Both the position numbers and the translations under genes were made by a program. A DNA stretch of 64,000 nucleotides from Chionis minor (taxonomy: Eukaryota; Chordata; Aves; Charadriiformes; Chionididae): assembly GCA_013398295.1 (NCBI GenBank), contig VZSF01000635.1, positions 186,001 through 250,000 on the forward strand, read 5' to 3'. Below, in pieces: positions 39,821 through 51,674 of the stretch. The number at the start of each line of letters is the position of its first letter. The first letter of the stretch is position 1. Under the pieces are notes generated by a model that worked only from the letters and a program-made list of their open reading frames with translations, did no database searches and was not told the origin of the DNA.

Positions 39821-42800
39821 CTTTTAAACAGAAATACACACGGATTTTAAATTTCGACAACACCACAGCTAAATTACAAAGAAGGGATTATTTCAGTCAA
39901 TTTTCAATAGCAAAGTGGGTGGTCCTCAAGGCTTTTTATAAATACCCTTCCAACATTCGTGTGAAAAGTTGAATAGGAGACCACACAACAACCAAGGATT
40001 ATGTGGCACTCCTCTAAAGGGGCAAGGGGGGAGAATCAAACATTTCTTGCCCAAGGTTTGTTACTGTGGGATACTATTATGTGAGGTCCTTCAGTTCATA
40101 TATTACATGGCATTAAATTACATGGCAAGAATGAATAACTGCTTTGTCACATACAGAATCTCACATTATTTTGCTTTTTAAAGATTGTGGAGAGTGAAAT
40201 AGTGTACCAAACTCGATTCCAAAAAGCTTTGGTTATTTAAATCTGGACTGCATTTCACCCAAGATATACCCTTTACATAAAAGTTTAAAGATTCCTAAGG
40301 CTGCAAAGCCAAATACCACAGAAGCTTAGGTATGAGCCAATTAAAGTTTCTAGCAACGTTGAACTTGCACATGTAATCATGCAATTTAGTATTACGTCAT
40401 GATGAACATGCAGTTTTTCTAGCGTACCTGTTCCTACTCAATATAGCATAATCTTGAGAAGATTAGTTCACAGCCACAATTTTACTAACATTAACTGATA
40501 GCAGAGTCAACAGATTCTTCTTTGTGATCCTACGCAGGGGAGGATTGGAAAGTTTGTCAAACACTTCACAGGTGTCTGCTGAGAGGACAGGGAAGGTCTC
40601 AATCAGGAATACTGGTTTCAGGTTCGGATGTGAGAAGAAAGTATATTATTGTGTATGGCAGTATGCCCTTTTATTCCAAGATACATGCAAAAAACATCTT
40701 GAAGCGCAGAGCTGGCACTGAAAATAAGTCTGAATTGTTCCCATATTGGAAGAGTTTAGAGTTGAAACAGATAAGGAAATAATCAGACAATGGTCAAAGT
40801 ACAGTCAAAAGTCCAGGTATAGGAAGTAAAACAACTCAGTAACAAATATCACTTATTTTATGCAGTACTAACTCCTGTTTAGCTATCGGACAGCATTCTT
40901 TCAATGTTAGAGTACATAAGGAACTAGAGAATTAGAATATTCAAAACGTAAAGTGATAATTCTTCTATTAAGTTGGATAACTGGCTTTTCGTGTGATAGC
41001 AGCAGAGGTACCAAATAAAGCACTACCGTAATTCTAAAATGTGTGCCAACCCAGTGGATATAGTGGCTAAAGTTCTAGCACTTTGCTTTTATCTTCTAGC
41101 TTACGTATGTCAATGCTAAAGGTGTAAACAAAGAGAAAAGCAGAGAAAAAGCAGTTCTTTGGAAATATGCTTCTGATACTACTTGCTTGGGTCTATTCCT
41201 TCCATCAATTTAAAGCACACGATGCTAGCTAGCTTCAGCAGTTATCCCAGGGATAACGTGTGGATGCAAGCTTCAAGCTCCACTGGCATCTTAACAAACT
41301 TCTCTGCCTTATGGAAGAGACCTTTGAAACAGTAGTCAGCTAGTGATACTCCTGAATGTACGTAACTGAAGAAGGTGTAGAAAAAACACACTGTAACTGG
41401 AATTCTATCTAAATTATATACTGAAATCACAGGGGCTTTCATCTTGTATCTCTGTATGTAAACGTGCAATAGGATTCAGCTCTGTCCCGCTTCCTTTAAG
41501 GAAGGGAAAAGGATGGGGGACAGAAACCACACAACCTTTCTCAGTGGTTCCTTATCACTACCTGTAAAAGCATTGTGCTTGCTTTCAATCAATTCTCATG
41601 ATTGCCTACTATTACTGTCGCTCATTCTCTTAAGTAATTAAGCCACCTCTTTCTTAGATTTGCCTTTGTCTCTCTGGCACATTTCCTTGTCTAATCCTCT
41701 TTTCCAGATGGCATAAGGACAAGAGATAAGTGCTGCTAAAAGTTGCTTAGCAATGCAACACATGCGAGGTTTGGAAATGCTGACGTCCACATAAGCACTA
41801 TCTATACATCACACATTTATGCAGGGAAACAAAGGCGCGAACAACCAGAGTGACATACGGGCCTCCAGAAAAAGAGCTACCAGTTAGTACACAAACAAAG
41901 GGGAGCAGGAAACGGAGGGGGAAAAAAAGCTACAAGCTTCTAGGGATGGGCTCTATTATGCTGTGGGGTTTTTTTTTGTTTGTGTTTGGTTGTTTTTAAA
42001 CCAGGGCAGGAAATTCGGCTTTAAACAAAATAAAATCCTTGAGTTTTGGTAAGGTCCTGCATTTTCTGTGATTCAGAGACACACAATGCACTACACACAA
42101 AGTCGCTGCAATCTACTAATAGAGACCAAAAGAGAAACAGAGAAATTAATGAAGAACAGTAACTGATGAAGGCAAAGTTGGTTATCATCAGCTAGGTATC
42201 AGCCACAGAAATCCTCCCAGCCTAAGAATCAGTAATAAGGAATTTATTCTGGCAACTGCACAATGTAATTGTGGACTGTTTCTAAACTCTAAAGTAAATG
42301 TGTGTATATGGAATTTATTTAAACCACAATTAAATGTTAAGGGTAATAAATAACAACATTTAGTAAACAAACTAATAATTTCACAAGGTGATATTATGAT
42401 ATTAATTCATTTCTGCAACAGCTGCTTAAATAAGTTAGCATGACTCATTTTTGTTTGGAATTTATGCATCCTGGGTGACAACCTCAACACAACTAGTTCT
42501 AAGAAAACAGCTAAACAGTAGTAAATTAACTACAGAAATTCACATGTAGCTTTACTAGGGGTAGTCTCTTACTACGCAAGATTTTCAAATACTAACTTTG
42601 ATGGACATTTGTTTATGAATATAGAAAAAGATATTGTAAGTGGGTCATAAGTACTTACCACTTTTTTATTTCAAGAAGCAATTTCCAGTTAACGGATGAC
42701 ATTTCCATTTCTTAGTTAGTGGCTATTACATTTCTTATTGCAATTAATTCTGTTTATTTCAAATTCAAATTTGACTGTGTCTACCAGTATACGATTTCCA

Positions 42801-45800
42801 CATGCTCTAATCTGGGCTTTTATCAATCTTCTTCATTATTTGGTTTCAACCATTCATCAAACTCATTTGCATGGGCCTGATCTTAAATATCATGTTAAAA
42901 TTACTTAACAGATTCGAGTAATGACTGAACCATACTCTCCTTTGCAAAACTCTCTTGCATTACAGCATACAGCCTCAGCTGACATTAATTTAGAGAAACA
43001 CATCTATATTTAAATACACAGAGTTACTCCAGTATATCTTGACTACTTGTCTGACTGAACATGTTCAGATAGTTCATTCTATATGGCCTGTTTTAAGAAC
43101 CTGGGAGAATCTACGGCTATTCCAAGAACTGTAATCTCAAATCTAAATCAGTTTATTGCAAAAGATGCAGGAGGCTTTATTTTCCCCGCAACTCTGAAGA
43201 CTTTCTATAGAACATTTTAGAAAGTTATTGACACTCAAATAGTTTTAATAAAAGAAAATACATTTGCTACATAAGAGACAACAACTTTCCAATGCTTTTG
43301 ATCCTTGAATAAGGAAATAAATATAAAGTATTAATATAATTTTAAATCAAGACATATTTGTGAATAATGTTTTGCTGGCATTTTTTATACAGTGACATGT
43401 GTGATCTGACAGACCACCTTATTCTCAAATTAGCATACAGGTCAGAATAAGACCAAAACCTCAAATTCTGCAGGCACTTTAGCACCCATTTTAAACACAA
43501 GGTTCCTCACCAATTAGTTCTCTCATGGGTTTATTTCTGGTTTGATAGCTTTTATCAAAACCTTACTTCGTCCTTCTTTGAAGGCCTTTCATTATCTGTC
43601 TTTTAAAGCGAAGGTAACAAGCAAAGCCCTGATGATTTCTCTGTTAGACTGAGGAAAGTATTCAACAATGCTTCTCAGCAATTGTTGCATTGTTGCTACA
43701 AGACAGACTGCTGTAATACAAGATTTTCAACAAATCCTCAGCGTAAAGTGCTGTACATTACGGCAAAATCTAGATAAACTACAGAAACAGCAGTTTGACG
43801 CACCCCATTACTGGTCCTTATTCTTACACAAAGACTGCTAATTACATCTTCCCACTGTCTTCTTGTGACATCTTGTTACCAAGCATCAGAACCCTGTAAC
43901 AGCTTAAGATCACTAAAAACTCTCAAAAGGGCAATTAAATATACAGATTATATACAGTATATACAGTAACTTCTAAAAATTACTAGAGCTATGAGTGACG
44001 CAGTAGTCAGCAGTCCTATCCACGAGCAATTAAAATAATAGAGCTCAGCATTTATTAGTGAAGAGACTTATTCATGGTCTTTATACCAGCAATTGCTTTA
44101 TTTATATTTTTATACCATATATATAATTATACTGTAATAATAATACTACTCAAGTTTTGGCAAGATTCATTGTATCTTCAAATTCAGTATTATCCCCTAG
44201 TATGCCACATCATTCTGAGCAATCGAAATTCCAATAATTCAACAATCTAAATAATTTGAATCAGAACTGAAATTATGACTCCTCCAGGCAGGTAACTCAA
44301 ATGGATTCGGGGCAGGGGGGGCAGGAGACCAAAAGCCTGCAGGTGAAGAAGCCCATAAGGTTTGCCACCTGTTTAGTGCGGTTAACAGGTGTATCAAACA
44401 GCAGGCCTTCCTCTGGGAAAGAAGACAAACTAAACACAGCCAAAACACACAAAGAAGTAGCAACAGGGACAGAATGGAACACAGCAGCTGCTTACTGGGA
44501 CTTACGCAGCAGCCAGAAATGAGAAATCACAGAAAGAAAACACTTTTATGGAGAAAATGAGTGTTTTACTTCATTAACCTCTGCAAACTTCATTTATATG
44601 TCATTGTTTCCTTTCACTCTCAAACGTGTGCACATACAAATGCACAAAAACCAGACAGGCCACCACAGGTCACTGAGGGTACATTTATTTATTTAAATCA
44701 GCAGCTTTCAGGAGCTTTATTTTGGTTTATGTTCCCTGGTGTTCAGTTGTAGTTTCTATCTTGCATCTCTTCACAACATTTTTACCTAATGTGAAATCAG
44801 TTTTATGGTTAAGCAGTAAATAAATCACACTTGTTTATTATTATTGGACTCCTCTGTTGACAGTTATAATTATTGCCTATTTACTGGACATTTAATTGAC
44901 CTGAATCTCTGAAGTTTCAGCAGACTACAGTATGCTATTAACTGGCAGCATCCACTTGGTACAAATTTATGACTCACAAAAGCTTGATCTAAATATCTAG
45001 CCTACAGTTAAAACCAAAGAGCAAAACCAGACAAATTTAACATTCACGCCATTATTCAATCTATTCTATACCACACAAAAGTAATGCCAGAACAATATCC
45101 TAGAGCTTGAAATATTTGCCCATGTTCTTGCTGTTCTAGCAGATTACTTCAGGATGTCCAAGGTACTATTTCAGTCAAGGGGGAAAAAAAAAAAAAAATC
45201 TCAGATTTTTTTCAAACTCCCTACAGTTGTACACACTTTGCAAGCACAGAACTCTGTACAAAATATGGGTACACCAACTGATTAGCAATGAAGTTTGATA
45301 CTCACAAAGATATCTGACCATACAAAACAGTATGTAGACAAAGCAGACAGAATTTATAGATTCTTAAATTGAGTTTTGTAGTAACTTGCCCTTTTTTGGG
45401 CACAGAATCAAATCTTGTGTTATGACTGAGTTTGCATCCCCTGTGCTGCCCATACATAATTCCTCTAATTAGTTTTCATACATTTCCTGTTTACTTCCAT
45501 ATTACATAGGCTCATGGTTTGCTGGAAATGTGCCTTGATTTTTGCTGGACTTCAGTGTATACTGATCCATTACCATATCTGTCAGGAATGTACTGGTATA
45601 AACTTAATAAGTACTGCGTATAAAAACCCAATGGCTAACTGATCACATAGTTTTTGTCAATTTTTCATTGAAAACAACAGATCACTAAAGCAGGTAGTAG
45701 ATTCTGCTAGTTACCTGTACCATGTCAAAACTAGCTGCTGAAAAAATAAGTGGTATTGAAAATTTTATACCCATTAAGTTCATGATTGCTATTCTCAAAG

Positions 45801-47887
45801 ACTATTACTGTCAGCTTTCTAATCTGAAACAAAAGAAGTGACCTGGCATACTATAAATTTTGTCAAGAGAATGACAGAGCCCTAGAAGGCTTAAGATCCA
45901 AGACGTTTGGGGCAGAAAGACAGAAATGAGAATAATACTTGTATCACCACCACTCAGGAGAATGGTTTTTACAAACAGCATGCTGAAAGAGATTAAAATT
46001 GCAGAAACACATGGCTGAATCATTCACCTGTAAGGTGTAGGTCACAGGTATGCCTTAGACCCTTTCCAGGAAGCTGGTTAGCTCTTTCATAATTCTGCAG
46101 TGGCAAGTTAAAAAAGGAATTTAATCTATTCTTTTGCCTGAAAAAACAAAAACCAAAACAGCAAAAGCATATAAATACTTTATGTTACATAACTTGAAAG
46201 CAGTATATGCTCAGCAAACACTTGCATTAAGTTATTGTCTTTTAAGTTTGTTTTGTGCATAATATAAACACTGAATATTTATCAGCCAACAAGATACTGT
46301 TGCCAGTACTTTCAGGATGCTGGTTTTTTTCTGGCGAAAGTATCCTGTCACTTGTGAGCATAGATCCAGCGTAAACTTCAATACAGTACTAAATGCTTAC
46401 AACCTAGAGACAGGCCAGCTACTGAACAAGCGTAGCCTGAAGAATTTACTAATTCAGTCTCAAAGCAGATGCTAGAGAGACACCCAGTGGTACAAAACCG
46501 TGTGCAGACACCTGCACACAAATAGATATACATAAAATATCCTGTCTTCAATGTCTCAAGAAAGGAGAAGCTATTATAACATCATTTTTGTTTAACAGTG
46601 TTTTTGTTATAATGAACAAATGCACAACAGTACTTGTGCATATTTTTATGTCATCTGTTCCTTTTTCTCACAAGTATTTATTATCTTACCCTACTGATTT
46701 TGATTCCTTTCATGGAACATTTATGGAATAATACATAAAGATTTTAAAACTGTACTCCATAATTAAGTTTAGATTAACATATTTCACTACAAACTTTTAA
46801 TGTATATTTAAAAGAAATCTGGGGATGTTGACAGATGTAAGAAAGGAACGAAACCAAAAACCCAAACCCTTAACTGACATGCCAGAACCTGCTTATGTAT
46901 ATACGAACAGCAGACCGAATTGCCAGATATCGAAGTGCTTTATGCTCTATTTTAACTACATAAACAGTATCCAATAGAATTTTGGTTGTGATTTCATGTC
47001 CATAGGAAAAAGTGTCAGTTGCTAGAGAGACATCGTAAAGTTATGTTGACTAGCCTTTGCCATAATTTTTAGCTTTTCCAAACATGTACGACTACGAATT
47101 TCCACTAAATCTAGGGAGACCCCTTCTTTTCACCAACAACAAATACTGAATGAGGATCAAAGTGAGGAAGAAAGAGAGTTAAACGATGAAATGACTACTG
47201 GCTTTCTGAACTTCATTATAACTGGCTAATGAAGGTTACAGTTTATGAAATGCCTGTTCCAGATCTTAATACGTATGCAACAATCAATATTTACTGTTTT
47301 CAAGTTCTAAAGCTACTACCAAAGTATAAAATGCCACTTCTTCAAAGAGTACCTCTCTCCAAACACTTACCAGAGAAACTACGTCAAATTAAATTTAAAA
47401 ATTTTAAAACACGCACAGACTTGATCTCATTTAGTTTCTCTAAATTTCAGTAATAAATTTCAGATTTTTTTTTTAAACCCTCAGACACCGTGACTGCAAT
47501 GACAGAATCCTATTCTTGATTTGTCATGCAGTAATCCATTTACACAAATCACATTTGGTCCTTAAGTCCCAGGCCTCAAGGTCATCTCACTGAATTACTA
47601 GAAAATAATCGACAGCAGATCTCATCCTGTTCTTTAGTTGACACTGAAATTGAATCTGAAGTTCAACTATACAAAATACTAGTAGAATATGCTAAAAAAA
47701 AAAATAATCAAATTTGAAATACATGTGTTACCCAATTAAAAATGGGGACTGAACTTGTTAAATGAACTAATAGTACTAGTTCTAAAATAGATCTTTTCTG
47801 TTTATCTGCCCGAAGCATCCTCTACCATGATCCTTTGAGCTTTTCCAAACAAATCAGTACCGCTTCTCGTAAGTCATCTTTATATAC
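39821..47887. other. MORN1 intron, no gene seen
   Basis: AT-rich sequence of about 8 kb with poly-A runs (45184-45198) and short open frames lacking similarity. It contains an ATTTGCAT octamer near 42867. No exon is expected here from the exon phases of the flanking MORN repeats. Confidence 0.45.
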
Positions 47888-47974
47888 CTCATCTACTGTT
47901 CCAACAGCACAAGGCAATATTCCATGACCTCGTCTAGAATCCAGGTTCCTTCAAAATTATCCTCATTCCCAAAA
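47888..47974 (-). pseudogene. MORN1: MORN1 MORN-repeat exon with frameshift and lost acceptor
   Basis: In one frame the exon reads FGNEDNFEGTWILD, aligning to human FQNGDKYDGDWVRD. In the next frame it reads RGHGILPCAVGTVDE, aligning to RQGHGVLRCADGSTYK. Between TGG (47941-47943) and GGTCATGGA (47921-47929) there are 11 bases where the human protein implies 18. The exon is 87 bases against 94 expected, an exact 7-base deficit. The first base expected from the upstream exon phase is 47974, but the preceding dinucleotide on the minus strand is TG, not AG (TTTTTCACTG). The donor GAG|GTATAT is still GT. Confidence 0.72.
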
Positions 47975-48098
47975 CAGTGAAAAACAAATAGGAAATTCTT
48001 AAAGGAAAACAGATTTGGTGACCTGATACACTAGATTATCAGAGAAAGTGAGCCAACAACAATGAGCAATAGCAGTCAAATCTAGTCCATATTCTTAC

Positions 48099-48182
48099 AG
48101 TCTTTTCCCCAAACTTCCAGCGACCAATGAAATGGCAGTGAAGTTCAGTGCACCACGCTGTACCATCTCTGAATTTGGCCAC
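48099..48182 (-). pseudogene. MORN1: Degenerate MORN1 MORN-repeat exon
   Basis: Bounded by GGTTACAG on the acceptor side and ACT|GTAAGA on the donor side. At 84 bases it is one shorter than the 85 implied by the human protein. No single frame gives a MORN repeat: one frame has F-R-D-G-T near the start, while the frame needed to join the next exon ends G-K-R-L and contains Q-R-G-A-L. It is recognised mainly by position, splice sites and the exact phase fit of its end (CT + T, then F-G-N). Confidence 0.5.
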
Positions 48183-48726
48183 CTGTAACCAGTTTCATTT
48201 AAGCTTATTTTAAAATGTATTTAATTCCTAAATATGAAAAAGTCATTAAAAGTAAAAGAGATGGACATAAAAGATTTCCTGATTAACAATTCATTCTGTT
48301 TGAAAAACTAATCAATTGCATAGAGGCAATTCATTTAAGGTAATAGTTCCATTTCCCATGCTGTATTAGCAAACCTTTTCTATAATTGTGACAGTTGTTT
48401 TCTAAATCTTAACATCTTATCAGTATGGCCTTTTCCCTTGCAGATATTATAGCCAGTAACAACTTTTTTCCCCACCTCTGAATTTTATTAAATACTGCTA
48501 TTTCTAAATACTTACGCAAACATTACTCAGCATTTTATAACTCTTATTTTTGAAACAAAAAATAATTCTCACAGATTAAGTGAACATAAAGCGAGAACAC
48601 GAGGCCAAAGCCATCTTTGAAAAATGAAGTCATTAAATAATTGTATTTATGTAGCATAAACGGGTCTGTTCAGTCCTGACAGAGTAAACTTCAAACAAAG
48701 CTTACTCAAAGAGTAACTTACGTTCT

Positions 48727-48832
48727 CTGGTTCCATAGAAGAACGCGGTTTCATCTTTCCCACCATCGTTATATTGCAATACTTTGTGTCCATGGAGCTT
48801 TCCAAACACAAACTGACCAGAATGAGTGTTCC
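48727..48832 (-). pseudogene. MORN1: MORN1 MORN-repeat exon, open but eroded
   Basis: After acceptor TTTGGTTCAAG the exon reads GNTHSGQFVFGKLHGHKVLQ and then YNDGGKDETAFFYGTRE, ending at a strong donor C|GTAAGT near 48721-48726. Human has [20 protein letters not shown] and KAGGCYEGEVSHGMRE. The alignment is ungapped. The second glycine of G-x-G is lysine (HGHK), and the Y-E-G core of the next repeat is D-E-T, so key MORN residues are gone although the frame is open. The exact donor-side boundary may differ by a few bases. Confidence 0.8.
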
Positions 48833-49964
48833 CTTGAACCAAATATATGGGAAAATTAAATACAGAAAGAAACAACAGATCTGTCAAACACAGTTTCGGG
48901 TTTTTTATATATTTAGGGTTCACCAATAACCAATATTTTATTTATGGAGCACGACTAGAAGACATTCTAAAAGCCTAGCAGTTTATAATTAACAACTACT
49001 TTTTTACTATTAACACTGTCTAATGAAGACTATAAACATGCTTCTTTGGTCTTTATTTTAAAACTAATGAATCATAATCCTTCTGGTCTTTAAAAAGGAC
49101 TGTCATGTGTTAACAAGAAAAGACTTGTAGTACGTTCTTTTACAGTTAAGGTACGTATAAAAGTAATACTTGAATTTCATAGTCAACAGCTGCTTGATGG
49201 CACGTACTCATTCAAATATTCTGTGTCAAAGCCTGACAAATCAGCTGCTTAACACCAGAAGTACTGTACTGTGAATTTCCTGATATATGTGTCATCTTGG
49301 AATGACATGTAACTATTTTTCTGTCAAGTATTTACCCAATTATATAATACACCGTATTCCCTGTGGTCACCATTTATTTTGTCAGCCTTACAGACTGTTG
49401 ACTAAAAGAGTTAGCATTCACCTGTAAGTGAGTAAACGGAAACAGGAGAAATTCTTTTCTTGAGCAACTTACTAGGACAGATCTTCAATCAACAAACTCC
49501 TTTCTGCTCAGGATGCTCGGAGAGAAATGGATTCATTGAAATGTTCCCTTGGTAAATCATGCATGAGATGTCCCTCTGTAACACATAATTTACTCAAGTT
49601 CTTTAAATCCTTTAACACCTTTGGCCTAATCTTGTGGAGCAGTTCATATGAGCACAAGTCTGCATACGCACGCATCTTTGAAGGACTGAGACTGTAATCA
49701 AAAATTAATGATACATGCTTCTGGTTTCTACCATTAACACATTCGATTAACTTTCCAAGGTGACTGAAAGTTAACTCAGCCTAAATTGAGAGGCCAACAA
49801 GAAAGCCTGACAACCACAACTCTTCAATAAACACCAAGAAGGACTGGCAGCTTAGACTAAATCAGTTTGGCTGCTTATGACATGTATTTTTATGTCAGAA
49901 TTTAATGGAATTGGGATTTTAATTTTTTTTGTAAAAAAAGGGTACGTAGTAGTTGCAGGCTCAC

Positions 49965-50062
49965 CTGTCGATGCCCACTATAGAAATCCATTCCCACAGC
50001 TTCTCCACTGACAAACTTGCCCTCCTAGTAACTGCCATCTTTAAAGAATTGCTTGTCCTGAC
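49965..50062 (-). pseudogene. MORN1: MORN1 MORN-repeat exon with in-frame stop and frameshift
   Basis: Acceptor TTTATTTTCCAG and donor CAG|GTGAGC bound 98 bases. The first part reads QFFKDGSY-stop-EGKFVSGEAVG, against human [20 protein letters not shown], so the second tyrosine codon of the MORN core is TAG (50025-50027). The exon end fits the next exon only in the following frame, where it reads WAST and then G split over the splice, matching human WAWSG. Between GGA and TGG there are 14 bases where 15 are expected. Two independent lesions thus lie in one otherwise recognisable exon. Confidence 0.85.
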
Positions 50063-51129
50063 CTGGAAAATAAAACAATTCATCCAACCCCTTTTAACAG
50101 AGAAATGTGCACCTCCATTTTGAACTCAAGTCAAAACCGTCTCATCTTTTTCTCCTCTATATGAGTAAATTTTTTTCTATGTATCATTAGCACCTCCACG
50201 TGCTTTAGACTTAAGACTTCACATTTAAACATTGACCCCAGCTGAAGTGATTTACAAAGCATATACAATGCAGAAATCCTAAAGCCATTAAATCAACTTT
50301 TTCCCCTAATGGCTCTAACAGAACAGAATGGAATCGCCATTATTAAAACTCCTGAAGTCAAGGGTCTTTCACTGCAGCCTGTAAGCTCTACAGCTATACC
50401 AGTTTTACAGGTAATGATCACTTACTGCATTGTGTAAAAAGGAGCGATCTATTTGCCTTCTTGTTCTGTCTTATGGCATATAGAAGGTTTAAGGACTATA
50501 AATGACACTATTTAAAAAAAAAAAAAAAAAGGAAAAAAAAGAAGAGGAACCCAGGAGGATTGTTGCAAGCTCGACTCGTTGCTGCTCCTCAGGCCCTGAG
50601 CGCACCCCCCAGGCCCCAATTCCTCCGGCAAGACCCACCTGAGGCGCCTACACCCCCCGCGTCAGGAGAGAGGCCACCTGAAACCACTTACACACCACGG
50701 AGAGACCAGACTGGGCGCTGAGTAACTAGAAGTACAAAAGTAGAAGCACTAACTTTACTCAGGGACACCTACTTTAAAATTCCAGTATAAACAACCACGT
50801 GAATAAACGTATTACCTCGCTTACTATTCGTGTTACTTCACGCTGCACGGGAACCCAGGCGCTTAAATATCTAAAGGTCGTTGTAACCGCTACAGACTGC
50901 TCAGAGCCGGCCAGAGCCTGAGGCGATAGCGGGACGGCTACCACAGGATAGACAAACAGACACCCGGCCGAGGAAAAGCGTCTGTATTTACATTCGCCTA
51001 AAAACCGCAGCTTCGTCCTAACAACAGGCCTGACTCGGCGGCGGGGGAGGCGGGGGAGGCAGTCACCGCCGCCACCTGTTCCCGCCGCGCAGGCGCGGGG
51101 CCGGGCTGAGGCGGGGCTGGGGGCGGGAA

Positions 51130-51247
51130 GGGAAAATGGCGGGGCCCCGGAAGCGGAAGCGGGTTTCTCCCCGCCGGTGACGCCATACTCGGTTTTGTGG
51201 AAGTGGGGGGGAGGGGGAACGGAAGGAAGAACCCGGCTTGGGCGTCT
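51130..51247 (+). other. RER1: Likely RER1 exon 1 (5' UTR)
   Basis: Sequence downstream of the YY1/ETS cluster that ends at a consensus donor (GGCGTCT|GTGAGTAG at 51248). RER1 translation starts in the next exon, whose acceptor (TTTCCACAG) is at 54277-54285, so exon 1 must be non-coding. The 5' boundary is a guess from the promoter motifs. Confidence 0.5.
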
Positions 51248-51342
51248 GTGAGTAGCTGGAGCCCCGCGTCGGCGGCCCGGCCGGGGCCCAGGGCGGCCGG
51301 GGCGGGAGCTTGCGCGGGCGGGCGGAGGCGGTGCCTGCGCCC

Positions 51343-51374
51343 GGGCGGGCGGGAGGGAGGGAGGGAGGGAGGGA
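51343..51374 (+). repeat. GGGC/GGGA repeat, G-quadruplex-prone
   Basis: Eight runs of three G separated by single bases (GGGC units, then GGGA units), just downstream of the proposed RER1 first-exon donor. Such spacing is a strong G4-forming pattern and is also prone to length variation and assembly trouble. Confidence 0.75.
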
Positions 51375-51674
51375 CCCCCCGGGAGGCGTCGGCGGGCTCG
51401 GCCACCGTTGCCGCGGCCTAGGCGCTCCGGGGGCCGCTGTCCGGGGGGCTCTCGGTGCCTCTCGCTGCCTCTCTCTGCCTCTGTCTGTCTGTCCTGCAGC
51501 TCCTGCCGGCTCCTCCTCGCCTCGGCGGGCCCCGCTCGGGGTCTCCGCTGCCGGTCTCTCCGCCGTGGCAGCGCTCCGGCCGTGTCCGCCGTGCCCTGAA
51601 CCCCGGGTGCCCCGGGGGTGCGGGCCCTGAGGCAGCCCTGAGCTGCTGACAGGCCGGGCGGCCGCTGGAATGCG

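Larger units (their letters stand above)
999..50062 (-). pseudogene. MORN1: MORN1 locus, apparently decaying (unitary pseudogene or N-terminally dead)
   Basis: MORN1 encodes a MORN-repeat protein (membrane occupation and recognition nexus; tandem Y-x-G motifs) of about 500 residues in human; its role is poorly known. The identification rests on exon-by-exon similarity to the human protein in collinear order on the minus strand, and on position head-to-head with RER1. Exons found (minus strand, 5' to 3'): 49965-50062, about 48727-48832, 48099-48182, 47888-47974, 39725-39820, possibly 21487-21582, and the last exon 999-1186. Lesions: TAG stop at 50025-50027; one base missing between 49978 and 49995; an exon of 84 bases where 85 are expected; 7 bases missing at 47930-47940; TG instead of AG at the acceptor before 47974. 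No start codon exon was recognised. The last exon is open and conserved, so a shorter C-terminal product from another promoter cannot be excluded. The homology is clear; loss of function is an inference from one assembly. Confidence 0.8.
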
